From: a bacterium
GTDB lineage: Bacteria > Bacillota > Bacilli > Lactobacillales > Streptococcaceae
DNA: 64,000 nucleotides
Assembly (NCBI GenBank): GCA_905221325.1
Contig: CAJNCS010000005.1
Location: 148,685-212,684, forward strand
Reading direction: 5' to 3'
The notes below the pieces were generated by a model. That model worked only from the letters and a program-made list of their open reading frames with translations. It was not told the origin of the DNA and searched no databases. The translations under genes were made by a program, and so were the position numbers. Positions 35,803 to 44,640 of the stretch are shown one piece after another (positions within the stretch are counted from its first letter, which is position 1; each line of letters begins with the position of its first letter).

Positions 35803-37071
35803 ATGAGAAAAATCAAAATTGATGTGGTTGTAGTGCCCTTAAGTGGGCATCTCTTCCCGACCCTGAATCTGCTCGCCCCCTTGTTGAAGGATCCCTTGTA
35901 TGAGATTCGATTATTTACAGGACCGCAACGAAAAACTGTAGCAGAGGAGATGGGATTCCGGGTGATTCCCATTTTAGAACATTGTGTAGATGAGTTTGAG
36001 CGTGTAGCCAACAATGAAGGGCAGTTAAACCTTATTTCTGCTTATCGACAGTTGTCAGCTAGTCTTGATTTGATCAATGTGGTGTCTGACCAACTAGTCC
36101 AAGAGTGGCAGGAAAATCGACCTGATATTGTGATTGCGGACTTTATAACCCTCTCTGGAGGATTCGTAGCGGAGCAGTTGAATATTCCTTGGATTACCAC
36201 TATGGCGACACAGTTTGCCATTGAAACGACAGATGGGGCACCTTGTTTCTTTGGAGGAATGGGCAGTCCAAAGAATCCTTTTCAGTCTACTCAGCAATGG
36301 CTAGGAAGAAAAGTGACTCGTTTAGGGAAACGAATCGTAACCTTTTTATTGAGAGAACGCTTGAAACGTTACGATTTTAAGCTCTACAATAAGAAAGATC
36401 AGGAAACCATCTATTCACCCTATTCCATCTTGGGGATTGGGATGAAAGAGTTGGAGCTGAAAAGTGGTTTTCCAGAGCACTATCTTTGGGTGGGACCTTT
36501 TGGCTCTTCGATTGAGAGGGCAGAAAATTACCCTCTCGATTTGTCTCCTTATGCAGGTTATAAGAAGGTCCTTGTCTCCTGCGGCACTCAGCTATCATGG
36601 GCTAAAGACAACCTCCTCTACCAGACCCAACAATTGGCAAAAGCACATCCAGACTGTCACTTCTTTGTGACTCTGGGGTTTGGTGGACAAGACTTCCGAT
36701 GTGAGGTGCTCATGGACAATGTTTCTGTGGTCTCCTATCTTCCCTATAAGGAATACATTCCTCAGATGGATTATGTGATTCATCATGGCGGGGCGGGTAT
36801 TTTTTACCAATGTATCATCTATGGCAAGCCTGCCTTGATTCTCCCTCATGACTATGATCAGTATGACTATGCGGTTCGTGGCTTAGAGGCGGGGATTGCC
36901 CTGACTGCTAAACGAGAGGATACGGAAGCAATTGGACGCGCTTTTGATAAGCTATTGGCTAGAGATGACTGGTCAGACTTGAACAAACTCAGTCGCGCAG
37001 CTCAAATCTATCAGCCAACAGAGATTCTGAAGAGCGAAATACATCGACTCTTAGGGGACAAGGAGAAGTAA
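35803..37071 (+). CDS. UGT/MGT-type glycosyltransferase (GT1 family)
   Basis: 422 aa, GT-B fold. N terminus IDVVVVPLSGHLFPTLNLLA is the acceptor-side start of macrolide/UDP-glycosyltransferases; the C-terminal donor motif is HHGGAGIFYQCIIYGKPALI followed by LPHDYDQYDYAVRGLEAGIA. It probably sugars a small lipophilic product of the genes behind it. The start at 35803 follows the adh terminator and an extended -10 with no RBS, which suggests a leaderless message; the frame is also open to 35743, but that would include the terminator stem. First of five genes separated by 4 bases or overlapping. Confidence 0.88.
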   Translation: MRKIKIDVVVVPLSGHLFPTLNLLAPLLKDPLYEIRLFTGPQRKTVAEEMGFRVIPILEHCVDEFERVANNEGQLNLISAYRQLSASLDLINVVSDQLVQEWQENRPDIVIADFITLSGGFVAEQLNIPWITTMATQFAIETTDGAPCFFGGMGSPKNPFQSTQQWLGRKVTRLGKRIVTFLLRERLKRYDFKLYNKKDQETIYSPYSILGIGMKELELKSGFPEHYLWVGPFGSSIERAENYPLDLSPYAGYKKVLVSCGTQLSWAKDNLLYQTQQLAKAHPDCHFFVTLGFGGQDFRCEVLMDNVSVVSYLPYKEYIPQMDYVIHHGGAGIFYQCIIYGKPALILPHDYDQYDYAVRGLEAGIALTAKREDTEAIGRAFDKLLARDDWSDLNKLSRAAQIYQPTEILKSEIHRLLGDKEK

Positions 37072-37075
37072 AAAA

Positions 37076-38056
37076 ATGAAGAAAGTATTGGTAACAGGTG
37101 CTACGGGCTTTCTAGGTAAGTATGTTGTTGAAGAGCTCAGTCAGTCGGGTTATCAGGTACGCGCTTTTGGACGCAATCGCAAGGTGGGTCAGTCTTTAGA
37201 AACTTCTACTGTGGCATTTTTTCAGGGAGATTTGACCAAACAAGAGGACTTAGCTCAGGCTTGTCAAGAGATGGACATGGTTGTGCATGCGGGTGCTCTT
37301 TCTACCGTTTGGGGACCTTGGGAGGACTTCTACCAGACAAATGTCTTGGGAACCAAGTATGTTCTGGAGGCTTGTCGGGAGGCGGGGATTCAGCGTTTGG
37401 TTTATGTATCATCGCCGAGCATCTATGCTGCTCCTCGAGATCAGCTAGCTATCAAAGAAAGCGATGCGCCTCAGGAAAATAATCTGAACAACTACATTCG
37501 CAGTAAACTGGCTTCGGAGAAGCTGTTTAAGGATTATCCCGATGTTCCGAGCATTATCTTACGACCTCGTGGGCTTTTTGGGATTGGGGATACCAGTATT
37601 TTGCCCCGAGTTCTCAAACTCAGTCAGAAGATTGGTATTCCCTTGATAGGGGACGGTCGTCAGCTCATGGATATGACCTGTGTGGAAAATGTCGCTCTGG
37701 CCATTCGCTTGGCACTAGAGGCCCCTCAAGCTAGTGGTGAAGTTTATAATATTACCAATGGGGAACCAAGAGCCTTTAAGGATTTGATTGAAGAAACTTT
37801 GAGAGGGTTGGGCTATCCGATAACATACAGAAAAGTGCCGGCTCCTCTTCTTTCAGTTATTGCCAGTAGTTTAGAGTTTCTGTATAAGGTCTTGAAACTC
37901 AAAGGTGAACCGGCTCTAACACGCTATACCTATTATCTGCTCCGTTATAGTCAGACGCTGGATATCAGCAAGGCGGAGCGAGACTTGGGTTATCGCCCTC
38001 AAATCAGTATTTCGGAAGGGATTGAACAATATGTCCAAGATTATCGAAAGTATTGA
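37076..38056 (+). CDS. NAD(P)-dependent SDR (3-beta-HSD / OleD-like)
   Basis: 326-aa extended short-chain dehydrogenase. Rossmann glycine motif VTGATGFLGKYV, catalytic Tyr-Lys in NNYIRSKLASE, and LRPRGLFGIGDTSILPRVLK typical of the 3-beta-hydroxysteroid dehydrogenase subgroup. That subgroup contains OleD, which reduces beta-keto acids made by OleA. Here it may reduce the product of the KAS III at the end of the operon. RBS AAGGAGAAG; it begins four bases after the glycosyltransferase stop, and its end overlaps the next gene by 26 bases. Confidence 0.88.
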   Translation: MKKVLVTGATGFLGKYVVEELSQSGYQVRAFGRNRKVGQSLETSTVAFFQGDLTKQEDLAQACQEMDMVVHAGALSTVWGPWEDFYQTNVLGTKYVLEACREAGIQRLVYVSSPSIYAAPRDQLAIKESDAPQENNLNNYIRSKLASEKLFKDYPDVPSIILRPRGLFGIGDTSILPRVLKLSQKIGIPLIGDGRQLMDMTCVENVALAIRLALEAPQASGEVYNITNGEPRAFKDLIEETLRGLGYPITYRKVPAPLLSVIASSLEFLYKVLKLKGEPALTRYTYYLLRYSQTLDISKAERDLGYRPQISISEGIEQYVQDYRKY

Positions 38057-38846
38057 TTATTTCCCAGCAGGCTACTGTACCAGCTACACAGGTTTGCTAT
38101 TTAAGGGAGTCAAGAATCAAAAGATGACCTTTCCAGCAGGTGTTTTTCTTATCAAACACAGGGACAAGGGCTATCTCCTCTATGACACAGGCTATCACTA
38201 TGATATTAAGACGAAGCTTCGCTATGGTTTCTATCGTTTGGGAACACCTGTTCAAATGACGGAGAAGGACCAAATTTCACGTTTGCTGGAAGCAAAAGGA
38301 ATCAAACCAGAAGAAATAAATTATGTCATCCTATCTCATCTACATCCAGATCATCTGGGAGGAGTTAGCTTCTTTCCTCATGCGACCTTTATCCTGACGC
38401 AGGAAGTGTATGAAGTTTACCAGAAACCCAAGCTGAAAGACCTGATTTTCAAGGAATTTCTACCAACTTCTTTTGAAAAAAATCTAACCATTATCAGAGC
38501 TGACCAGCAAGATTCAACTTTTCCCTATCGTCCGATTTGTGATCTTTTTGGAGATGGCAGTATCCTAGTTGCTTCTGTTGACGGGCATGCTAGAGGGCAA
38601 GCCTGTCTATATTTTCCAGACTTTAATCTCCTCATTGCAGCAGACCTCTGTTGGGGGATTGACCTCTTACCTTATACCAAGCAGATGCACTTGATTCCTT
38701 CCTTGGTTCAAGATAACAAGGCCGACTATATCAGGGGGACAGAGTTTCTGGAGAAAGTTTTAAAGGCCGGTATCAAGGTAGTTGTTAGCCATGATCCTGT
38801 AGAAAGGATAGAGTCAATCTTACATGAAAAAAATAACCTTTCTTAA
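38031..38846 (+). CDS. MBL-fold metallo-hydrolase (AHL-lactonase-like)
   Basis: 271 aa from MSKIIESIDYFPAGYC (RBS GAAGGG); a TTG three codons upstream is less likely. The metal motif is SHLHPDHLGG (HxHxDH), with later ligands in SVDGHARGQ, AADLCWG and VVSHDP. Closest in pattern to N-acyl-homoserine-lactone lactonases, so the substrate may be a lactone or thioester. It occupies the place of a hydrolase between the reductase and the adenylating enzyme. Overlaps both neighbours, indicating translational coupling. Confidence 0.87.
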   Translation: MSKIIESIDYFPAGYCTSYTGLLFKGVKNQKMTFPAGVFLIKHRDKGYLLYDTGYHYDIKTKLRYGFYRLGTPVQMTEKDQISRLLEAKGIKPEEINYVILSHLHPDHLGGVSFFPHATFILTQEVYEVYQKPKLKDLIFKEFLPTSFEKNLTIIRADQQDSTFPYRPICDLFGDGSILVASVDGHARGQACLYFPDFNLLIAADLCWGIDLLPYTKQMHLIPSLVQDNKADYIRGTEFLEKVLKAGIKVVVSHDPVERIESILHEKNNLS

Positions 38847-40086
38847 AACCTTTATCCAAACTCGATGGCTTCATCATTTCAAATCTCGAGAAGCTTTAGA
38901 AAACTATCAGAAAAAGCAATTAACCAACTATATGGACTTTTTAAAGCGAGAGTCTCCTTACTTTAAAAATGAGGTTCCTAGCGACTTTGGCCATATGGAC
39001 AAGGCTTTTATGATGGAACATTTCAATGAGCTCAACACCCAAGGAGTGGATCGTGATGAAGCCTTATCCTTAGCTATTGAAAGTGAGAAGACCCGTGACT
39101 TCACTGAACTTAAAGGGGAAGTGGCCGTCGGTCTGTCTTCAGGGACGTCTGGACATCGGGGGCTCTTTATCACAACAGAGAAAGAGCGAAGTATGTGGGC
39201 TGCGGCTATCTTGGCAAAGATGTTGCCCAAGGGGCAGCTTTTTGGACACCGCATCGCCTTTTTCCTGAGAGCTGATAATGAACTCTATCAGACTATCAAT
39301 ACGGCCCTCATTCGTTTAGAGTATTTTGATATTTTTAAACATACAGATGAGCATATCGGGCGTCTCAATAGCTACCAACCAACTATTGTGGTGGCACCAG
39401 CCTCTATGTTGCTTGAATTGAGCAAGCGCCTCACAGCTGGAGAGTTAGCCATTCACCCACAAAAAATCGTTTCGGTGGCAGAAATCTTGGAAGATAGTGA
39501 TAGGGAACGGATCGCAGAAGCCTTTTCTCTGTCCATCATTGACCAAGTTTATCAGGCGACTGAAGGTTTCTTAGCCTGCACTTGCTCAGCTGGCAATCTG
39601 CATCTCAACGAAGACATTATCTTTGTAGAAAAGCAGTATCTAGATGACCGCCGTTTTTATCCAGTGATTACGGACTTTAAAAGAAGCAGTCAGCCTGTTT
39701 ATCGCTACCAGCTCAATGATATCTTGGTTGAAAATCCGGAGCCTTGTCCCTGTGGCTACTGCTATACACGGATTGACAAGGTCGAAGGACGCTCTGACGA
39801 CATCTTCTACTTTGAAGGACTGGAAGGGGGACAGGTAACTATCTATCCAGACTTTATCAGGCGCTGCATCCTCTTTGTGGAGAATGTAGGAGATTACCAA
39901 GTTAAGCAACATTCCGAGAAATTAGTGGAAGTTTGTCTAAGCCGACGAGATGAGGATTTAGAGGCAGCTATTCTAGCTCAGTTCCAACTCTTGGCCCAGC
40001 AAAAAGAGTTCATAGTTCCTCAAATCCAATTTTCAGATTATCACTGGGATACTAGCCGTAAACTCAAACGTATCCAACGTTTATGA
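38824..40086 (+). CDS. Adenylate-forming enzyme, F390 synthetase/PaaK-related
   Basis: 420-aa member of the ANL ligase superfamily. The phosphate-binding loop is GLSSGTSGHRGLF; a Cys-rich patch (PEPCPCGYCYTRID) and KVEGRSDDIFYFEG are typical of coenzyme F390 synthetase/phenylacetate-CoA ligase relatives. It probably activates a carboxylic acid as an acyl-AMP for transfer to CoA, a carrier or an intramolecular nucleophile. No acyl-carrier gene is in the window. It overlaps the MBL gene by 23 bases and is followed directly by KAS III. Confidence 0.87.
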   Translation: MKKITFLKTFIQTRWLHHFKSREALENYQKKQLTNYMDFLKRESPYFKNEVPSDFGHMDKAFMMEHFNELNTQGVDRDEALSLAIESEKTRDFTELKGEVAVGLSSGTSGHRGLFITTEKERSMWAAAILAKMLPKGQLFGHRIAFFLRADNELYQTINTALIRLEYFDIFKHTDEHIGRLNSYQPTIVVAPASMLLELSKRLTAGELAIHPQKIVSVAEILEDSDRERIAEAFSLSIIDQVYQATEGFLACTCSAGNLHLNEDIIFVEKQYLDDRRFYPVITDFKRSSQPVYRYQLNDILVENPEPCPCGYCYTRIDKVEGRSDDIFYFEGLEGGQVTIYPDFIRRCILFVENVGDYQVKQHSEKLVEVCLSRRDEDLEAAILAQFQLLAQQKEFIVPQIQFSDYHWDTSRKLKRIQRL

Positions 40087-40100
40087 AAGGAAAAAAGACA

Positions 40101-41045
40101 ATGACAGAAGTAAAAAGACATGTAGAAATCGCAGGTTATGGCATTTGCCTTCCAAAGCATACAGTGCAATTTAAAGACCAGACTCGTTATCGTGTAGTTG
40201 AAAATGAAGAAACGCAACTTGACTTGGCAGAAGGAGCTATCCAGCGTGCACTTGAACATGCAAATCTGGATATTAAAGATATCGATTGTCTTGTATCAGC
40301 GAGTGCCGTTGGAGTCCAGCCTATTCCATGTACAGCAGCCTTGATTCATGAGCGCGTGGCCAAAGGACTCTCAATCCCGGCTATGGATATCAATACGACC
40401 TGTACCAGCTTTATTTCTGCTCTATCGACTATGTCCCACTTGATTGAGGCAGGTGAATACAATCGTGTCTTGATTGTGTCTAGTGAGGTTGGTAGTTTAG
40501 GGCTCAATCCCAAGCAAAAAGAAAGTTTTGAACTCTTTAGTGATGGGGCGGCAGCCTTTATTTTCCAAAAAAGTCATCAGGAAAAAGGTATCATTGCTAG
40601 TCTCCAACGTACTTGGTCGGAAGGAGCTCACGATACGGAGATTCGTGGAGGTCTGACTTCTTTTCAACCAAAAGAGTACTCTGAAGCGACGAAGACCAAC
40701 TATATGTTTGACATGAAGGGGAAGAAAATCCTCCTCTTGTCTGCTCGTAAAATCCCAGTCATGTTTGAAGAGTTTCAAGAAAAAACACAGCTAGCCTTGG
40801 CAGACGTGGACTATATCATTCCTCACCAAGCAAGTCGTGCTCTTCCTTTGGTTATGGAAAAACTAGGTGTGGCTGAGGATCAGTACCTCAATCTCGTCAC
40901 TGACTATGGAAATATGGTGTCAGTCTCTGTACCGTTTGGCTTGGCTTATTCTTTGGAGCATGGACTTATCAAGGAGGGAGATGTCGTCTACCTTATGGGG
41001 ACTGCAGCTGGTATGACGGTCAATATGTTGGCTCTGAAACTGTAA
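40101..41045 (+). CDS. 3-oxoacyl-ACP synthase III family (KAS III-like)
   Basis: 314 aa from MTEVKRHVEIAGYG, chosen for its upstream AAAGG; the frame also opens at 40083, overlapping the previous stop (ATGA). The Cys-His-Asn triad is complete: Cys in DINTTCTSFISALS, His in IPHQASRALPL, Asn in DYGNMVSVSVPFG. It is not the housekeeping FabH, which sits in the fab operon in streptococci, so it probably condenses an unusual acyl starter. Last gene of the five-gene operon. Confidence 0.9.
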   Translation: MTEVKRHVEIAGYGICLPKHTVQFKDQTRYRVVENEETQLDLAEGAIQRALEHANLDIKDIDCLVSASAVGVQPIPCTAALIHERVAKGLSIPAMDINTTCTSFISALSTMSHLIEAGEYNRVLIVSSEVGSLGLNPKQKESFELFSDGAAAFIFQKSHQEKGIIASLQRTWSEGAHDTEIRGGLTSFQPKEYSEATKTNYMFDMKGKKILLLSARKIPVMFEEFQEKTQLALADVDYIIPHQASRALPLVMEKLGVAEDQYLNLVTDYGNMVSVSVPFGLAYSLEHGLIKEGDVVYLMGTAAGMTVNMLALKL

Positions 41046-41092
41046 CAATTACCTAAACACGAAACGACTGGAACTTGAGCAAAGGTAAACGG

Positions 41093-41122
41093 TTGCCATC
41101 TACCCCTGAACTGAGGTATACT
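41093..41122 (+). promoter_or_regulatory. cls promoter
   Basis: TTGCCA, 18 bases, TATACT. Confidence 0.55.
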
Positions 41123-41179
41123 AGTAGAAATATTAGTTTAGCAAGCACTTAGGGAGATGTTAGAAAAGAAAGGGGATGT

Positions 41180-42712
41180 ATGACAGCTAGAAAAATGCAG
41201 CTACTCATGTCTAAGTATGGTTTTAGTATTGCCATCATGTTGACGGAGTTGATTCTCGTCTTTGGTTTATTTCTCTATCTAGGACAGATGGCTCCGATTC
41301 TCTGGATTATCCTTGTCATTTTAGTAAGCTTAGCGACTATTGTATCGATTGTTAATCGATCTATGAATCCTGAAAGTAAGGTAACATGGTTGTTAGTGGC
41401 CTTTGTACCAGTATTTGGTCCCTTGCTCTATATCATGTTTGGAGAACGCCGTTTATCGAAAAAAGAAATGAAGCAGCTAAAGCAGCTCCAATCAATGGTT
41501 GACCGAGAGGACAATAGCAGAGCCCTCCGTTTGGAGTTAAAGGAAGAGGATAAGTCGGCTTACGGAGTCATCAAATCTCTCCTTAGCATGGATACGAATG
41601 CGGATGTCTATAATCGAACAGATACCCATTTCTTCCCTTCAGGGGAAAGCATGTGGCGCCAGATGTTGGAGGATCTCAAAAAAGCGGAGAAGTTTATCTT
41701 TCTCGAATACTATATCATCGAAGAAGGTTTGATGTGGAATAGTATTTTAGAGATTTTGGAAGAAAAGGCTGCTCAAGGAGTAGAAGTTAAGCTCCTCTAT
41801 GATGATATTGGTTGTATGGCAACCTTGCCTGGAGATTACACCATCCAGCTTCGTGGTCGAGGGATTGAAGCCCACAAATTTAACAAGGTGATTCCACGCT
41901 TGACCGTTGCTTATAACAACCGTGATCACCGTAAAATCATGATTATCGATGGTCAAATTGCCTATACAGGTGGTGTTAATCTGGCGGATGAGTATATCAA
42001 CCATATCGAACGCTTTGGTTATTGGAAGGATAGCGGTATTTGTCTGGATGGACCAGCAGTCAAGGCTTTTACTAGACTCTTTTTATCTACCTGGTATATC
42101 AATCGTGGAGAAATTAGTGACTTTGACCAATACCATCTCGAAAATCAACCAAAAGATGGGATGGGGCTCTGTATTCCCTATAGTAGCGGGCCAAAACCCA
42201 TCTACCGAGCTCAAGTTGGAAAAACGGTCTATCAAAATCTTATCAATCAAGCTACAGATTACGTCTATATCACGACTCCCTATCTGATCACTGACTATGA
42301 TCTAACTGAAAGTATCAAAAATGCAGCATTGAGAGGGGTAGATGTGCGAATTGTGACGCCTTGTATCCCAGATAAGAAGGTTATTCAGTTAGTTACTCGC
42401 GGAGCCTATCCTGACTTGTTGTCTGCTGGAGTTCGCATTTACGAGTACAGTCCTGGATTTCTTCATAGCAAGCAAATGCTTGTCGATGGAGAGGTGGCTA
42501 CTGTGGGAACCATCAATTTTGATTATCGTAGCTTGCTTCACCACTATGAAAATGCCGTTTTACTTTATAGAACGCAGTCTATCATCGATATTGAGAGGGA
42601 CTTCGAAGAGATTTTTAAAGTTTCTCAAGAAATTTATCCCCACACAATCAAAACCAGCTGGTATCAAAGCTTAATCAAGGAAATTGTCCAGTTGTTTGCG
42701 CCCATGCTCTAA
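41180..42712 (+). CDS. cls: Cardiolipin synthase
   Basis: 510 aa. Two N-terminal membrane helices (about 12-35 and 38-60), then VTWLLVAFVPVFGPLLYIMFG, then two phospholipase-D HKD motifs: NRDHRKIMIIDGQIAYTGG and LHSKQMLVDGEVATVGTINF. Condenses two phosphatidylglycerols to cardiolipin. RBS GAAAGGGG. The terminator behind it contains a ComX box in its T-rich tail. Confidence 0.95.
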   Translation: MTARKMQLLMSKYGFSIAIMLTELILVFGLFLYLGQMAPILWIILVILVSLATIVSIVNRSMNPESKVTWLLVAFVPVFGPLLYIMFGERRLSKKEMKQLKQLQSMVDREDNSRALRLELKEEDKSAYGVIKSLLSMDTNADVYNRTDTHFFPSGESMWRQMLEDLKKAEKFIFLEYYIIEEGLMWNSILEILEEKAAQGVEVKLLYDDIGCMATLPGDYTIQLRGRGIEAHKFNKVIPRLTVAYNNRDHRKIMIIDGQIAYTGGVNLADEYINHIERFGYWKDSGICLDGPAVKAFTRLFLSTWYINRGEISDFDQYHLENQPKDGMGLCIPYSSGPKPIYRAQVGKTVYQNLINQATDYVYITTPYLITDYDLTESIKNAALRGVDVRIVTPCIPDKKVIQLVTRGAYPDLLSAGVRIYEYSPGFLHSKQMLVDGEVATVGTINFDYRSLLHHYENAVLLYRTQSIIDIERDFEEIFKVSQEIYPHTIKTSWYQSLIKEIVQLFAPML

Positions 42713-42721
42713 CTATCCACC

Positions 42722-42758
42722 AAGATCTAGCCCAAGGCTGGATCTTATTTTTGTCTTT
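42722..42758 (+). terminator. Terminator after cls
   Basis: AAGATCTAGCC / GGCTGGATCTT, 3-nt loop, followed by ATTTTTGTCTTTTT. Confidence 0.8.
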
Positions 42759-42767
42759 TTGCGAATA
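42753..42767 (+). promoter_or_regulatory. ComX (SigX) promoter box
   Basis: CTTTTTGCGAATA: the late-competence box (consensus TACGAATA with upstream T run), here TGCGAATA. Placed 20 bases before the 47-aa ORF and upstream of ccs4, a gene known to be competence-induced in pneumococcus. Confidence 0.75.
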
Positions 42768-42786
42768 GATAAGCAGGAGGATGAAA

Positions 42787-42930
42787 ATGCTAAATCAAAA
42801 AGAATATGATTTTATCCTAGAGTTTCAAACAAGCAGTTTACACCGTTTTCGAGAGATTGAACGCTATGCTGAGCTAGATAAGAAGTTAAGGAAATATCAA
42901 TCCCTAGCTGACATTCCTGTAAGATTTTGA
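42787..42930 (+). CDS. 47-aa small protein in the competence operon
   Basis: MLNQKEYDFILEFQTSSLHR onward to SLADIPVRF, a charged, mostly helical peptide. GGAGG lies six bases before this ATG (an ATG at 42781 abuts the SD and is less likely). It is the first ORF behind the ComX box and 36 bases before ccs4, so it should be made in competent cells. No known domain. Confidence 0.7.
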   Translation: MLNQKEYDFILEFQTSSLHRFREIERYAELDKKLRKYQSLADIPVRF

Positions 42931-42966
42931 TATACTAAAACAGATAAACTTACTAGGAGAAATTGA

Positions 42967-44523
42967 ATGAACGTATACGAGGAAAAAGACGAACAGCTAG
43001 AAGAATTTCGATACCAGTATCGGGAACGGCTGGATCAAGAGTCTGAATTTGGACTGGAGCGAGGTAAGAAGAAACGAACTCCGCTTCCATTTTTTAGTAT
43101 GGCAATTTGGAGTCTGGCTGCTACAGCTGTTTCTGTCATGTTGCCTCTGATCTTTGGTTTGGCGAGCCCCCAACAGATGCAAGATCTTTATACTGGTTGG
43201 GCGCTACATCAGAGTGGGCAGATTTACACGGATTATTATGGTTCAAATGGACTGCTTTATTACGTACTAATCTATCTCTCTCAAGGGAGTATTCTTTTTG
43301 CTTTGGTGGAGTGGTTGGCCTTGTTCGGAGCTGGTGTTTTTCTATTTAAATCCGCAGATACTTTGACAGGTCAGGGAGAGCAAGCTAGACAGCTTTTATT
43401 GGTTTTTTATCTGCTTGTGGGCAGTCTGGGATTTGGTGGTAGCTATGCAGTGGCTGTGGCCTTGCCTTTTCTATTTTATAGTTTTAGCCTAGTGACTGAC
43501 TATCTGGATGATCCAAGTAACGATAAAGGTTTCTTGCGAGTTGGGATGAGTTTAGCACTAGCTTTCTTCCTATCACCTATTCCCACAGCCTTGTTTGCAG
43601 CCACACTTGCCCTGAGTTTGTTTGGATTTAATATTGCCAAGCGTAAATTTGTTCATGGTTTGTATCAATTTTTCGCATCAGCTCTAGGATTTTCTCTCCT
43701 TTTTTATCCAATTGGCTACTATACAGTCTTAACAGGAACTTTTGGTGATGCGATTAGCCATACTTTGTATCCAATAGATACGCTTAGTCTATTTTCAAAT
43801 GCCAATCTTATGGAGAATGCTGCTTTCTATGGTTTGCTATCCATCGGTGTTGGGATTCTGACATTGATCTTTTCAGGATTGTTTCAGACCAAGTCAGCTC
43901 AGCAATTTGCTATCTCAATAGGCGCTATTTTAGGTTTACTGGTAACTCTTGCTTTGTTAATTCTTTCAAAAGAACCTTTGCATGGCTCACGTTTGGCAGC
44001 GATTTTGCCCTTTCTGACATTGTTATTGTTAACCAACATCAAAGAAGGAAGCCCTGATCGTATCAGTCGTAGTAGACGAAGAGTCCGCTCTTCATCACTC
44101 TTTGGTCGCTACCTCAAGGGAAATTTCTATCTACCATTAGTTGCGATAGTTTATTTACTTTTCCTACCTGTTTTGAGTCGCTATATTTCGCATCCAAGTA
44201 CTTATCAGGAACGCGAGCAGCTTGCTAGCTTGGTCAAACAGCAAACGAGTTCCGAGGATCGTGTCTATGCTTGGGATAATCGGCCAGATTTCTACCGCGC
44301 AAGTGAACGCTTGGCACCAAGCTCTCTAGTGACACCAACACTCTATACTGCAAGCGACGAGAATAAAACGAAACTAGTCAATGACTTGAAAAAAAATCAA
44401 CCGAAGATGATTTTGGTCAATCAAAAGGTTGCCTTGTGGTCGGATGTAGAGAGCCTACTTAGTGAAAAATACGAGCTTGTTCAGACAGATACTAGCGAGT
44501 TCAAACTTTATAAATCCAAATAA
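42967..44523 (+). CDS. ccs4: Competence-induced membrane protein Ccs4
   Basis: 518-aa polytopic protein. A charged N-terminal cytoplasmic region of about 45 aa (ending GKKKRTPLP) is followed by some ten hydrophobic helices and a C-terminal soluble domain of about 120 aa (TSSEDRVYAWDNRPDFYRAS...). Topology and the late soluble domain recall dolichol-phosphate-type glycosyltransferases, but no catalytic motif is certain. The position after cls and before nrdD matches pneumococcal ccs4. A ComX box lies upstream of the preceding small ORF; a sigma-A-like TATACT at 42931-42936 may add basal expression. RBS TAGGAGAA. Confidence 0.8.
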   Translation: MNVYEEKDEQLEEFRYQYRERLDQESEFGLERGKKKRTPLPFFSMAIWSLAATAVSVMLPLIFGLASPQQMQDLYTGWALHQSGQIYTDYYGSNGLLYYVLIYLSQGSILFALVEWLALFGAGVFLFKSADTLTGQGEQARQLLLVFYLLVGSLGFGGSYAVAVALPFLFYSFSLVTDYLDDPSNDKGFLRVGMSLALAFFLSPIPTALFAATLALSLFGFNIAKRKFVHGLYQFFASALGFSLLFYPIGYYTVLTGTFGDAISHTLYPIDTLSLFSNANLMENAAFYGLLSIGVGILTLIFSGLFQTKSAQQFAISIGAILGLLVTLALLILSKEPLHGSRLAAILPFLTLLLLTNIKEGSPDRISRSRRRVRSSSLFGRYLKGNFYLPLVAIVYLLFLPVLSRYISHPSTYQEREQLASLVKQQTSSEDRVYAWDNRPDFYRASERLAPSSLVTPTLYTASDENKTKLVNDLKKNQPKMILVNQKVALWSDVESLLSEKYELVQTDTSEFKLYKSK

Positions 44524-44524
44524 C

Positions 44525-44583
44525 AAATCAATATCTTGTGGAATTTTAAAATTTTTAGGATTTTTAACACAAGATATTGATTT
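44525..44583. promoter_or_regulatory. 16-bp inverted repeat: terminator and/or NrdR sites
   Basis: AAATCAATATCTTGTG (44525-44540) and its exact reverse complement (44568-44583) are separated by 27 nt; TTATTTTT follows. Each arm resembles an NrdR box (ACACWATATATWGTGT), and the right arm overlaps the -35 region of nrdD. It can also act as the ccs4 terminator. Confidence 0.65.
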
Positions 44584-44604
44584 TTATTTTTAGAGTGGTA
44601 TAAT
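44577..44604 (+). promoter_or_regulatory. nrdD promoter
   Basis: TTGATT, 16 bases, TATAAT with extended TGg. Confidence 0.7.
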
Positions 44605-44640
44605 ACTTCATAGAACAACATTTTAGAAAAGAGCATGGAT

